A DNA stretch of 64,000 nucleotides from Chitinophaga deserti (GTDB lineage Bacteria; Bacteroidota; Bacteroidia; Chitinophagales; Chitinophagaceae). The stretch is from positions 1-64,000 of the forward strand of contig NZ_QFFK01000005.1 in assembly GCF_003149455.1 (NCBI RefSeq), in the 5' to 3' direction. The notes beneath the pieces are model-generated. The model ran no database searches and had not been told where the DNA came from. It was given only the letters and a program-made list of their open reading frames with translations. Position numbers and translations under genes: made by a program. Below, one piece after another: positions 8,492 through 16,949 of the stretch. Every line of letters begins with the position of its first letter. Position 1 is the stretch's first letter.

Positions 8492-9283
8492 ATGAGAAGC
8501 AAAGCAAGTATCAACGGCCATTCGCTGCATCCCATGCTGGTCTCTTTCCCCATTGCCTTTTTCACCGGCACACTCGTTTTCGACCTGCTGGGCTGGGCTA
8601 CGGGTAAAACTTTCTACACCGAAATTGCCCCGGTTCTCACTATTGCAGGGCTTATCACTGCATTGGGCGCTGCCATTCCGGGAGTGATCGACCTGATGCA
8701 TACCGTTCCCCCAAAGAGCTCCGCGAAGCAGCGGGGTATTAAGCACGGGCTGGCGAATGTAGGCGTATTACTGCTGTTCGGCATTGCGCTGTGGTACCGT
8801 ATGCATTGCGATACTCCCAATACGGCCATCATCTTATTGCTGGAAGTGGCAGGAGCCGGATTGTTGTTGATAGCGGGGTGGATGGGTGGTACCCTGGTGA
8901 GCCGTAACCAGATTGGTATCGATCACCGCTTTGCCAACGCAGGGAAGTGGATGGAGTTTCACTTCACATCAGAAAATGGGCGTGTGGAAATAACCGGGCA
9001 CCAGGTATTGAAAACCGATCAGATGATGCTGGTGCATGTGGATGGTAAAAGAATCGTAGTGGCTAAAACGGAACATGGCTTTGCGGCTTTTGATGATCAT
9101 TGTCCGCACAGAGGCGGCTCCCTTGCAGGTGGTACCATGATCTGCGGTACGGTACAATGCCCATGGCATGGCTCGCAGTTCGATGTGGAATCAGGGAAAG
9201 TAAAGGCCGGTCCGGCTAAAGCAGGTATTCCTGTGTACGCACTGCAACAGGTGAATGACAGGCTGTATCTCCAGCTTCCCTGA
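8492..9283 (+). CDS. DUF2231-Rieske fusion protein
   Basis: A 263-residue fusion. Residues 1 to about 155 are a DUF2231-type membrane domain: an opening NGHSLHPMLVSFPIAFF with its His, and four membrane helices. Residues about 160-263 are a Rieske domain that binds a 2Fe-2S cluster through CPHRG and CPWHG (one Cys and one His each). It should pass electrons at the inner membrane; the partner is unknown. Both domains look complete. The gene is single. Separate DUF2231 and Rieske proteins are common, and the fusion suggests a b-type-cytochrome-like electron relay, which is inference. Confidence 0.85.
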   Translation: MRSKASINGHSLHPMLVSFPIAFFTGTLVFDLLGWATGKTFYTEIAPVLTIAGLITALGAAIPGVIDLMHTVPPKSSAKQRGIKHGLANVGVLLLFGIALWYRMHCDTPNTAIILLLEVAGAGLLLIAGWMGGTLVSRNQIGIDHRFANAGKWMEFHFTSENGRVEITGHQVLKTDQMMLVHVDGKRIVVAKTEHGFAAFDDHCPHRGGSLAGGTMICGTVQCPWHGSQFDVESGKVKAGPAKAGIPVYALQQVNDRLYLQLP

Positions 9284-9291
9284 TGGAGTGA

Positions 9292-9909
9292 TCAACGCCT
9301 TCTTTTAGAAATGTTTTCATGAACCCAGATGGCTTCCTGCTCGGGAGAGATGTCGTCCGTTTGGGAGATCATCCGGCTGAAAGTGTCGCTGGCATTGTCG
9401 TACGGCTCGCTTTCATCGAAGTAGGGCCCGGCAACGCCCAGCATCCAGCCAAATTTGGAGGCCCGGTTTGGGGCATGGGCTTTAAAGCGGAACACTTCAT
9501 AATGCACAAAATGCTCATTCTTTCCGTCGAAATCGATGGTCACCGTTTGCAGGTGCTCCATTTCATCGGGGATGGCATCCAGCTCGGTAGGGAACTCCAG
9601 CCAGTTGGCGAGATGACTTTCTGCGGCCAGTACCCGTGTCAGGTATTGTTGCGGGAACAGGTGCTTCCGGTCATAACTATGCAGCAGTTCGTACGCCATA
9701 ATACGGGTCATCTTATTGGCGGCGTAAGGAAGTACATCATGTGAGTCTAACTCCTTCCCGTTTTTGAGTTGTTCGTGCAGCACAGCAATTCTGTCGTACC
9801 GCAGTTTCACCATTTTCCGGTGATATGCATATACCTTCAGATAACGATAGCCCGCGAAAGAAAGCAGTAATACGAACAGGGCGCCTAAAATGATAAGAAA
9901 GACTGTCAT
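9292..9909 (-). CDS. Membrane-anchored protein of unknown function
   Basis: A 205-residue protein with one N-terminal membrane helix (MTVFLIILGALFVLLLSFAG) and a charged domain behind it. The domain contains DELDAIPDEMEHLQ-like acidic stretches and EQEAIWVHENISKRRR at the end. The ATG at 9909 is preferred because the helix starts there; an in-frame ATG at 9936 is possible. No family is recognised. The next minus-strand gene upstream (9971-10339) encodes a lipoprotein and may belong to the same unit. Confidence 0.6.
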   Translation of the reverse strand: MTVFLIILGALFVLLLSFAGYRYLKVYAYHRKMVKLRYDRIAVLHEQLKNGKELDSHDVLPYAANKMTRIMAYELLHSYDRKHLFPQQYLTRVLAAESHLANWLEFPTELDAIPDEMEHLQTVTIDFDGKNEHFVHYEVFRFKAHAPNRASKFGWMLGVAGPYFDESEPYDNASDTFSRMISQTDDISPEQEAIWVHENISKRRR

Positions 9910-9970
9910 AAGCTTTGGTACAAGGGATTGTAACAAGTATACGATAAACGGGGGTAGGAATCAAGGGGAA

Positions 9971-10339
9971 TTATGGCTGTTTTTCGGGCTCTTTACGGGT
10001 GCTGTCTGCCGGTAGTATGGAAGGGGCCGCCACCTGGGTGGTGTCGCGTGTTTTGCCGGTCAGCAAACTATCGGCCTGCATGGCGGTAATACGGGTTGCA
10101 GGGGCCGATGTTTCCTTGGTGGTATATTTTCCCATCTTCTCCATATCCTTCCTTTCCTTCTTACTCCAGAGGTTTTGCGGATGCTTCTCCCGCCGGAGCC
10201 CGTCTTCGAACCTCGATTCCGCACCCATCCTCGGAGGCTGGTATACACGCTCCTTACGCTCAAATGCGCTCCGGAAACCACCGCCACAGGCCGATAACAA
10301 CATGGCAGACAGGACGGTTAACAACAGGAAAAGCCGCAT
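9971..10339 (-). CDS. Small lipoprotein of unknown function
   Basis: A 122-residue protein with a lipoprotein signal (lipobox LSAC at residues 15-18). The mature chain is charged and disordered in look, with Arg/Lys/Glu-rich segments and a Thr/Ala/Pro tail. It should be anchored to a membrane by the lipidated Cys. It lies upstream of the membrane-anchored protein at 9292-9909 on the same strand, 61 bases apart. Confidence 0.65.
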   Translation of the reverse strand: MRLFLLLTVLSAMLLSACGGGFRSAFERKERVYQPPRMGAESRFEDGLRREKHPQNLWSKKERKDMEKMGKYTTKETSAPATRITAMQADSLLTGKTRDTTQVAAPSILPADSTRKEPEKQP

Positions 10340-10474
10340 GGTAAAAGATTTGGGTTATGAAGCTGATATGGTTACACTGCCTCTTATAAACGCGGTACTG
10401 CCTCCGGCTATTGTCTGGGTGCCGTAAAACTATGGACGCTTAGCTATTGATTTTCAGATATTTTGTAAATTATT

Positions 10475-10792
10475 ATGCATTTAAAAATGGTCCTGATGTT
10501 GTTGAAATTTGCACATACCGAATACTATGATACGGTAAGCGCTCAACGGATCCGGTTGTTTCCTGCTGCGCAGGGCAATCAGTTCATCTGGGAAGGAGAC
10601 GGGTGGGAGAAGAACGGGGAATGGCAGATAGAAGCGCGTGAGGGTACGAACATCCTGCATGTGGGGTTTAACTATGCGCGGGAAGAAACGTACCGGTTAA
10701 CGGTGCTGGATGAAGAAGCGGAAGGGATTGGTGCATTCCGGCTGAAGAATGAAGCGGGGAAGGAGTGGACTTTCCATCCTGTTGTGCATTAA
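10475..10792 (+). CDS. Small protein of unknown function
   Basis: A 105-residue protein with a hydrophilic, beta-rich pattern (RIRLFPAAQGNQFIWEGDGW, NILHVGFNY). The start is uncertain: ATG codons occur at residues 1, 5 and 8. Its stop overlaps the stop of the convergent YqgE gene by four bases. No family is recognised, but the third-position use and the composition look coding. Confidence 0.55.
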   Translation: MHLKMVLMLLKFAHTEYYDTVSAQRIRLFPAAQGNQFIWEGDGWEKNGEWQIEAREGTNILHVGFNYAREETYRLTVLDEEAEGIGAFRLKNEAGKEWTFHPVVH

Positions 10793-11229
10793 AACAGGGT
10801 AGCTGCTTCCAGTATCTGCCAGCTGCCTTCTGCTATCTCTGCTTCCAGCTCCCCGAAATCCCAGCCGCAATACCCGATGAAGATTTTAAGGTCCTGTTCC
10901 GTAAGGGTACCGTTGTTGATCAGCCGTATGGTGGTTTTGAAATCACCGCCAAGAAAGTTACCTCCGCCTGCTTCCGCGCCATCGGGGATAAGGTCTGCCC
11001 TGCGGTGCAGGAAGTAAAGATGCTCCCGGTCTACCGGGCCTCCCAGGTGCAGGGGGAATGCTTTGCCGTGCCTGAACTCTTCCAGCTCATTGAGCCTCCG
11101 CGGAAAAGGCTGGTTCACCACGAAGCCCATGGCCCCTTTCTCATTGTGCTCGGCAATGTAAATGACGGTTTTTTCAAAAACGGATCCGTCCAGTAATCCG
11201 GTGCTGTGCAGTATGGTACCAGGACTCAT
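10789..11229 (-). CDS. YqgE/AlgH family protein
   Basis: A 146-residue soluble protein that is short for this family, which usually has about 180 residues. Family signs are SPGTILHSTGLLDGSVFEKTVIYI with the following GAMGFVVNQP, LHLGGPVDREHLYFLH and IFIGYCGWDFGELEAEI. The biochemical role of YqgE is unknown; AlgH was tied to alginate regulation in Pseudomonas. The start at 11229 fits the conserved beginning of the family. It may share an operon with the DUF4272 gene 24 bases upstream. Confidence 0.85.
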   Translation of the reverse strand: MSPGTILHSTGLLDGSVFEKTVIYIAEHNEKGAMGFVVNQPFPRRLNELEEFRHGKAFPLHLGGPVDREHLYFLHRRADLIPDGAEAGGGNFLGGDFKTTIRLINNGTLTEQDLKIFIGYCGWDFGELEAEIAEGSWQILEAATLF

Positions 11230-11253
11230 ACCCTAAAGGTAAGACGCATTTTG

Positions 11254-11919
11254 TCAAGTGGCAGTACTTGTATCATCCCATCCTCTAAAACCGTTGAATT
11301 GCCGGAGCCAGTTTAATACGTAGTGCCTTTCATAACTCATATTCACATCTATGGTGGTCCCTGGTTCAAGGTTGAGTACATAGCATTCGCGCAGGTAAGC
11401 GGTAACGTATTCATTCACCATGTTTTCATCATACACTACCGCCAGGTTCCGGAATTGCAGATCTTTCAGGAACCAATCCGTACTGTCGTAAATATCCGGC
11501 ATGGTATCTACGAATTTTTCAACAACATGGTCAGCATCTTCCCCGTCTATTTCATACAACCCGTCAATAACACGGAGTGCCCAGCCGAGTGTAATGGCAG
11601 CTTCTATCCGCCACGATAATCGAATGCTCTCATTTTCACCGGCTTCCGGTGCTACGAGGTACGCTTTCTCCGATGGCGATACATCGTTCCATAACCCTTC
11701 CCGCAGAAACCAATCGCGGGTATGGGTACGTTCTCCCGGATGGGTGGCTGCATATGCAATACCATAAAGAATAATGAGGCGGCGCCCTGCATCGAGGGGG
11801 CTGCGGTAGTTTTCCGGGGAATAGTCCGGGTTGTAACGGAAGGTATCGTTTAAGATACCAAGCGAGCGAAGGCGGATGGCGATTTGCTGTTGACGGGCTA
11901 AGCGTTTATCGGCAGGCAT
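11254..11919 (-). CDS. DUF4272 domain protein
   Basis: A 221-residue soluble protein. DUF4272 features seen are the N-terminal RLRSLGILN, PLDAGRRLIILYGIAYAATH, WFLREGLWNDVSPSEKAYL and SWRIEAAITLGWALRVID. The domain is of unknown function and is mostly helical. The C-terminal VVYDENMVNEYV and the terminal RQFNGFRGWDD fit the same family. It probably forms a unit with the YqgE gene downstream on the same strand. Confidence 0.75.
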   Translation of the reverse strand: MPADKRLARQQQIAIRLRSLGILNDTFRYNPDYSPENYRSPLDAGRRLIILYGIAYAATHPGERTHTRDWFLREGLWNDVSPSEKAYLVAPEAGENESIRLSWRIEAAITLGWALRVIDGLYEIDGEDADHVVEKFVDTMPDIYDSTDWFLKDLQFRNLAVVYDENMVNEYVTAYLRECYVLNLEPGTTIDVNMSYERHYVLNWLRQFNGFRGWDDTSTAT

Positions 11920-11980
11920 AGGGTAGGAATAAAGAATTAATTTAATAAAAACTTTTCCCTTTCCCGCATGTTTTCAAAAG

Positions 11981-12325
11981 ATGATCAGAACAAAACGTAT
12001 TTATGAGCCTCCGGCGCCTGAGGATGGTTTCCGGATACTGGTAGACCGCCTCTGGCCGCGCGGTATTAAGAAAGAAACGGCCCGGATTGATTTATGGGCT
12101 AAAGAGGTGGCGCCTTCCACGGAGCTGCGCCAATGGTTTCATCACGATGCAGGCCATTGGGAGGAGTTCGAAAAGCGCTACCGTGCTGAGCTGAAGGCCT
12201 CTGCTGCCGTAGATGCCCTCCTTGCGGAGATCCGTAAGCATAAAGTGGTAACGCTGCTGTATGGTGCCCGCGATGAGCAACATAACCAGGCTGTTGTGCT
12301 GAAGGAATTACTGTCTAAGCACTAA
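11981..12325 (+). CDS. DUF488 family protein
   Basis: A 114-residue protein with the DUF488 signature: IRTKRIYEPPAPEDGFRILVDRLWPRG (seen in parts), IDLWAKEVAPSTELRQWF and VVTLLYGARDEQHNQAVVL. It is full length for the short DUF488 form. The family has a phosphatase-like or rhodanese-like fold in some predictions; the function is unknown. It is divergent from the DUF4272 gene, with 61 bases between the two starts. Confidence 0.85.
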   Translation: MIRTKRIYEPPAPEDGFRILVDRLWPRGIKKETARIDLWAKEVAPSTELRQWFHHDAGHWEEFEKRYRAELKASAAVDALLAEIRKHKVVTLLYGARDEQHNQAVVLKELLSKH

Positions 12326-12367
12326 TCACCACGCACAATCTGCGTATCATTACGTATTTTTCAGCAA

Positions 12368-12835
12368 TCAGTATTGATGTTGTGCCGAAAGGCAGGGCTC
12401 GGCATAATCGAGGATATTGCCAAAAGCATAATCATCCAGCTGGCGCTTTACCTTGTTGTAATCGACATGCACGGGCACGTCCATTACAAAATATCCAGAT
12501 CCTGTAGTGGCAGTTTCACAACCCAGATCCTGGAATATTTCATGGAGGGTAGGCGCATCATTTGCATGGTCCATCACAAATACCTGGATGGTTGAATTGC
12601 CCGAGGGGGCGAGCATACGCCTGAATACGAGTACGGCATCCGGCCTTTCCGCCGTGGCCTGCACAATGTCTCCTTTTGCGAGGCCGGGTGCATATAACGG
12701 AATGCCGGCGATGCGGTAAAGTCCTTTCGATGCGTCTACTGGCAATGCCTGTACGGTTTCTGCAGTTTCATCGCCCGTTACTTCGCTGAGATAATACAGC
12801 AGCAGGGGCACCTGTGGCATTTGCTGATCTTCCAT
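12368..12835 (-). CDS. DUF4265 domain protein
   Basis: A 155-residue soluble protein. The order ETVQALPVDASKGLYRIAGIPLYA, with LAKGDIVQA following, matches the DUF4265 pattern (E-x-hydrophobic-A-x-P, YRIxxIPxY, GDxV). The second half (STIQVFVMD, GCETATTGSGYFVMDVP) is also typical. The function is unknown. The start at 12835 is chosen because the preceding 13 residues of the longest frame look unlike protein and run into the promoter region shared with the divergent kinase gene. Confidence 0.65.
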   Translation of the reverse strand: MEDQQMPQVPLLLYYLSEVTGDETAETVQALPVDASKGLYRIAGIPLYAPGLAKGDIVQATAERPDAVLVFRRMLAPSGNSTIQVFVMDHANDAPTLHEIFQDLGCETATTGSGYFVMDVPVHVDYNKVKRQLDDYAFGNILDYAEPCLSAQHQY

Positions 12836-12895
12836 TCGTTTGGGTTTATGGCGGCAAATTACATTATTGTACAAACACAGCTCAATTTTATACGT

Positions 12896-13693
12896 ATGGA
12901 TTTGGAAAAATATCTGACAGTTTGGGGATTACAACGCGATGGGGAATTATTGACTACCCATAGCAGCCACTTATTACCGGTGCTTTATGAAGGCAGACAA
13001 GCCATGTTGAAAGTGGCTGTGGAGAACGATGAAAAGCTCGGTAATGAAGTGATGGTATGGTGGAATGGAAACGGGGCTGCGCATGTATTACGGCACGATG
13101 AAGAAGCGCTGCTCATGGAGCGGGCTACCGGCACAGGATCTCTCTCGGGAATGTCCCGCTCAGGGAACGATGATGTGGCCGTAGAGATACTTTGTGCTAC
13201 TGCAAAGCGCCTTCACAGTATAGATCAGCCACCGCCGGATGGTATGATACCGATGGAACGGTGGTTCCGGGATTTGTTCCTGCACGGGGAAAAATATGGA
13301 GGCGTTATTGCAGAAGGTTTGCGGCTGGCACGCAGGCTGGTAGTGGAAGAAGTGGAGAAGTGCGTGCTACATGGCGATCTGCATCATGATAATGTGCTCG
13401 ATTTTGGAGAGAAAGGCTGGCTGGCCATTGACCCTAAGAAGCTTTATGGCGACCGTGCATTTGATTACGCCAATATCTTTTGTAATCCGGATCAGGCTAT
13501 CGCCGGAGACACTGGCATTTTCCTCGAGCGCCTACAGTATATCAGTACCACCGCAGGCATTAACCGACACCGCCTGCTGGAATGGGTGCTGGCATGGGCA
13601 GGCCTGTCTGCCGTTTGGTTCCTGGAAGATAATATGAAGGCCGATATTGATCTGGCCGTTGGCGCCATGGCACTTGCAGAATTGAATAAATAG
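12896..13693 (+). CDS. APH(6)-type aminoglycoside/hydroxyurea kinase homologue
   Basis: A 265-residue kinase-fold protein of the aminoglycoside/hydroxyurea resistance kinase type. It would phosphorylate a small hydroxylated substrate with ATP. The catalytic loop is HGDLHHDNVL near residue 160 and the metal-binding segment is WLAIDPKKLYGDRAFD just after it. An ATP-binding Lys is likely in AMLKVAVEND near residue 40. It is slightly shorter than APH(6). Drug specificity cannot be read from the sequence; a housekeeping role is possible. The start at 12896 lies 60 bases from the divergent DUF4265 start. Confidence 0.75.
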   Translation: MDLEKYLTVWGLQRDGELLTTHSSHLLPVLYEGRQAMLKVAVENDEKLGNEVMVWWNGNGAAHVLRHDEEALLMERATGTGSLSGMSRSGNDDVAVEILCATAKRLHSIDQPPPDGMIPMERWFRDLFLHGEKYGGVIAEGLRLARRLVVEEVEKCVLHGDLHHDNVLDFGEKGWLAIDPKKLYGDRAFDYANIFCNPDQAIAGDTGIFLERLQYISTTAGINRHRLLEWVLAWAGLSAVWFLEDNMKADIDLAVGAMALAELNK

Positions 13694-13767
13694 TGCAGTT
13701 GAGTCACTTTATCCGTCATTTTATATAACCGGTTGTAACAATTTACAGGGAAGCCCGTTTAAAACAT

Positions 13768-13775
13768 TAATTTTG
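13768..13775 (+). promoter_or_regulatory. -7 element of the TIG/kelch gene
   Basis: TAATTTTG matches the Bacteroidota -7 consensus TAnnTTTG exactly and lies 93 bases ahead of the ATG at 13869. No clear TTG was found at the usual distance upstream, so the promoter call is moderate. Confidence 0.4.
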
Positions 13776-13868
13776 CACCGCAGCATAGCAGTTCCTCACT
13801 GAAGGGATTGCTATTTTTTTTTGATGCTGTCAAAGCTGAAGAGTGCCCCAAACCCAAAAATGCCTAAC

Positions 13869-15335
13869 ATGAAGCGAAACCATCTGCTAGTGATCATCTG
13901 TATGATGTTAACCACAGTACTGTCCTGTAAAAAGAAGGACAAGGTAGAAATTGACCTCAACAATGCCAAAACCCCTGAAATCACAGGATTCACCCCCGGG
14001 CATGCCGTGCCGGGCACAACAGTTACCGTAACCGGTAAAAACTTTTCTACCAATATCCCGGAAAATGAACTGCGGCTGAATAATGAACGGATGTGGGTAA
14101 AAACGGCCACTGCCACAACCCTTACTTTTGATGTGCCATTTGCCGCTACTACCGGTAAGCTGAGCATCACCATCAACAACAAAACATTTACTACTACCAC
14201 TAATTTTACGGTAGATCCGATTCCTGTAGGTATCTCCACCATTGACCCGCTGGAAGGGCCTTTCGATACCGAGGTTACCATTTCCGGAAGAGAATTTCCC
14301 GCTGATCCGATAGTAACCATCAACGGGGTAATTGCCCCGCGTGTATCCTGGAGCTCACAGCAGATCAAATTCAAAATCCCTTACAATACCGGCCTTACCA
14401 AGCATAAGATCAAAGTAGAGGGTGATGGTAAGAATTACGAGTCTGCCCAGGAATTCACCGTTACTGCTCCCGGTAAATATGCCAAATGGACTGAACTACC
14501 ACCTGTTGGCAATGCACCCACTACCAACTACTTCCCGCATGGCAATGCATTTGTTCATAATAAGAAAGTATACTGGGGTTTTTCTGCAAAGTTGACCGGT
14601 GGTAAGGATATAAGCTATGGCGTGTTCGACCCTGCTGACCGTGGCAAAGGATGGCAATTCTTTTCAGTAAACGGCCTTCCGGAAGGTCTGCAAAGTACAT
14701 CCGTAAGTGTACTGGGAGATAAGATGTATATCGGAAACGGGATTCCCGTGCCAGAGAATAGTAAATGGTGGTCATTTAATCTCCTCACAAAAGTGCTCGA
14801 ACCTGTAACCCGGTTCCCTGCGGCGCAGGCTTCCATGGGCATTGCCTTTACTTTTAAAGGTGTTATGTATGCAGGCAGCGGATTGGGAGATAAGGATATT
14901 TATGCTTTCAATCCTGCTAATAACGGTACCTGGACCAAAGTTGTGGACGATCCCTATGCACAGATAGATGGTGGTAATGTTGTGGTCCTGGAGAATGAAG
15001 TGATAGTAGGCAGAGCGCTGAAAGCGATGATGAATGTGAGGGAGGCTGTGTATAAATTCAGCATTAATAACACTACTCCACAATTAACCCAGGTGGCTAA
15101 CATTCCGGATGGGGGTCAGGTACCATCTCAAAGGATGCCTGCTTTTGCCCTCAATGGGAAAGTATATTATGTGATCAATAAGAGAGTATGGGAGTACGAC
15201 CCGGCACGTAACGCCTGGCGTATGGTGATAGAGGATCAGATAAGCCCACTTATCCGGCACACGGTTGTGATTGATGGTAAGTTGTATGCCTGGACTGCCA
15301 GAGGTGTGTTCTACGAATTCAGCTTTCTTCCATAA
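13869..15335 (+). CDS. IPT/TIG and kelch-type surface lipoprotein
   Basis: A 488-residue lipoprotein. The signal peptide ends in a lipobox at TVLSC (Cys near residue 20), followed by KKKDKV. Two IPT/TIG immunoglobulin-like domains follow at about residues 35-115 (ITGFTPGHAVPGTTVTVTGKNF) and 118-200 (ISTIDPLEGPFDTEVTISG). Residues about 215-488 are a kelch-like beta propeller with repeated W...NPA...W patterns. Surface lipoproteins of this type bind glycans or proteins. The gene is single, with a -7 element upstream and a strong terminator behind it. Lipidation supports membrane anchoring. Confidence 0.8.
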   Translation: MKRNHLLVIICMMLTTVLSCKKKDKVEIDLNNAKTPEITGFTPGHAVPGTTVTVTGKNFSTNIPENELRLNNERMWVKTATATTLTFDVPFAATTGKLSITINNKTFTTTTNFTVDPIPVGISTIDPLEGPFDTEVTISGREFPADPIVTINGVIAPRVSWSSQQIKFKIPYNTGLTKHKIKVEGDGKNYESAQEFTVTAPGKYAKWTELPPVGNAPTTNYFPHGNAFVHNKKVYWGFSAKLTGGKDISYGVFDPADRGKGWQFFSVNGLPEGLQSTSVSVLGDKMYIGNGIPVPENSKWWSFNLLTKVLEPVTRFPAAQASMGIAFTFKGVMYAGSGLGDKDIYAFNPANNGTWTKVVDDPYAQIDGGNVVVLENEVIVGRALKAMMNVREAVYKFSINNTTPQLTQVANIPDGGQVPSQRMPAFALNGKVYYVINKRVWEYDPARNAWRMVIEDQISPLIRHTVVIDGKLYAWTARGVFYEFSFLP

Positions 15336-15360
15336 CCCTGTTTAAAGAAGTTGAAAGAGA

Positions 15361-15393
15361 AAGGCGCCGCATGTTACATGCGGCGCCTTTTTT
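15361..15393 (+). terminator. Rho-independent terminator of the TIG/kelch gene
   Basis: A 13-base perfect stem AAGGCGCCGCATG, loop TTA and complement, followed by TTTTTT. It lies 26 bases after the stop, just before the 3' end of the convergent GNAT gene, and may serve both. Confidence 0.9.
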
Positions 15394-15399
15394 ATGTGG

Positions 15400-16092
15400 T
15401 TACTTTTTAAAAAGCAGATGGAAAGATATTTCCCGCCTTGTTCGGAAACCCAGTTTCTCATACAGCCTGATGGCTCCTGTATTATGCCCGGCCACATGCA
15501 GGAAGGGCGTAATTCCTTCTTCGCGCTGTCGGTTCACCAGTCCTGCTATCAGCTGGCCGGCATATCCCCGCCCGGTAAAATCAGGATGGGTACAGATGGC
15601 GCTTAGCTCAGACAATCCGTTTAACCGCATGCGTTCCCCTGCAATAGCCACCAGCTGTCCGTTTTGCCGGATGCCCGTATAACGGCCCATCCTGTAGGTT
15701 TCGGGCATGAAATAGCCCGGTTGTACCAATTGCACCAGCGCATACATCTCACCGGCATCTTCCGGCGTAAGCTGTTGGATGGAGAAGGAAGGATCTGGCG
15801 CATCCAGCGGAGATTCACTCACCATCTGAAGGCACACCAGTTCTTTACGGACTTCCCAGTTATCCTGCAAAGGAGGGAGGCTGCCGATCAGGAAAAAGGA
15901 TTCACCTGCAGTCAGCAGTTCATTCAGTTCCTTACCACTGGCTGCATCGGGTTGCGCCAAGGCTGCAAACGGTACCACTTCCGGGAAGTACCTGGCTGCA
16001 TTTCCCGATTTCCCTGCCAGGTGGCGCTGCACACTGTTGAGGGCATGCCAGGCAGGGTTATCGAGCAGGGTAAAATCAGGTTCGTTGTGCAT
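15400..16092 (-). CDS. GNAT family N-acetyltransferase
   Basis: A 230-residue protein with a C-terminal GNAT domain (residues about 120-230). The acetyl-CoA-binding motif is seen as THPDFTGRGYAGQLIAGLV, and the last strand as GFRTRREISFHLLF after ATGAIRLYEKLGF-like sequence (HNTGAIRLYEKLGF). This is the FR47-like form, with an N-terminal half of unknown fold. The acceptor is unknown. The ATG at 16092 is chosen because a -7 element TATCTTTG lies 4 bases upstream and the longer frame would overlap prs. It is the last gene of the NAD operon, 14 bases after prs, and may also have its own promoter. Confidence 0.8.
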   Translation of the reverse strand: MHNEPDFTLLDNPAWHALNSVQRHLAGKSGNAARYFPEVVPFAALAQPDAASGKELNELLTAGESFFLIGSLPPLQDNWEVRKELVCLQMVSESPLDAPDPSFSIQQLTPEDAGEMYALVQLVQPGYFMPETYRMGRYTGIRQNGQLVAIAGERMRLNGLSELSAICTHPDFTGRGYAGQLIAGLVNRQREEGITPFLHVAGHNTGAIRLYEKLGFRTRREISFHLLFKK

Positions 16093-16096
16093 AACG

Positions 16097-16104
16097 CAAA
16101 GATA
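16097..16104 (-). promoter_or_regulatory. -7 element ahead of the GNAT gene
   Basis: On the minus strand TATCTTTG matches TAnnTTTG exactly, directly ahead of the GNAT ATG (GCGTTATG context). Transcripts from it would have almost no leader. No TTG at the proper distance is clear. Confidence 0.35.
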
Positions 16105-16106
16105 CG

Positions 16107-16949
16107 TCAGGAGAAATACCGTTCCACCGGAAAGCAATGAACATCAGGTACTTCGCGGAAGGAATCGGTTGTGTAAATTTCATCTACATTTTCGATGGTA
16201 GTGCCTTTACTAAAAATGCCATGACTCACTGCGAGTATTACGCGCGCAGCTCCTTTTTCTTTCAGTAGTTTGGCCGTACCGGCAAAAGTGCCGCCCCCGT
16301 CACAGATATCATCCGCAATGATGCAGGTTTTTCCATTCAATGTGGTGGCGTTGGTTTTAAATCCGGATAAGGCGCCTGTATGCACATCCCGCTCCTTCAT
16401 ACATTCCACGATATCTGTAGTGCCAACATATTTGGCGAGGGAATAGATCTTTTTCAATGCACCGCCGTCGGGGGATACGAGGGTTATTTGTTCCCCGGGC
16501 CGCTGTTGCTGATAGTGATCCAGCACATCTTTCATAAAACGGTGGTTCTCTACGGCATAAGCACGGTCTACCAACGCAGTGGTTACTTCGGAGTGCGGGT
16601 CAAAGATGCGTACTTTCCGGAACTGCGCCTGGTTCAATACAGCTGCAATCACTTTCAGGGAAAAGGGTTCTCCCGGGCGCATCACCCGGTCCATTCGTGC
16701 TGCGGTGAGATAAGTAATATCTGCCCGGATGTCGGAAAACTCCAGGTGAGAAAGGGCCTGTTGTGCAAACAGGAGCAGCAGCAGATCGTTACCATCATTT
16801 AACCGGGTAAGGATGCGTACCGGCGTCTGCCTGTCCTGATCCGCAATAGCGGAAGCATTGATTTTAAGATGCGGCTGCCCGTCGGGGAAGCGCATCGTTT
16901 CTACCGGTATATCCGATTTATCAGGGTGTATGAGGTGAAGCGTCAGCAT
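16107..16949 (-). CDS. PRPP synthetase family protein (short form)
   Basis: A 280-residue member of the ribose-phosphate pyrophosphokinase family, about 30 residues shorter than housekeeping Prs. Matching segments are FPDGQPHLKI, ITYLTAARMDR, RIFDPHSEV (metal/ATP His), LVSPDGGALKKI, and the PRPP-binding loop IIADDICDGGGTFAGTA near residue 215. It would move pyrophosphate from ATP to ribose 5-phosphate, or possibly to another ribose phosphate such as ADP-ribose, as in the phage NARP1 enzyme Adps. Its start overlaps the kptA stop by seven bases. PRPP is a substrate of the NadV enzyme in the same operon. Confidence 0.85.
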   Translation of the reverse strand: MLTLHLIHPDKSDIPVETMRFPDGQPHLKINASAIADQDRQTPVRILTRLNDGNDLLLLLFAQQALSHLEFSDIRADITYLTAARMDRVMRPGEPFSLKVIAAVLNQAQFRKVRIFDPHSEVTTALVDRAYAVENHRFMKDVLDHYQQQRPGEQITLVSPDGGALKKIYSLAKYVGTTDIVECMKERDVHTGALSGFKTNATTLNGKTCIIADDICDGGGTFAGTAKLLKEKGAARVILAVSHGIFSKGTTIENVDEIYTTDSFREVPDVHCFPVERYFS

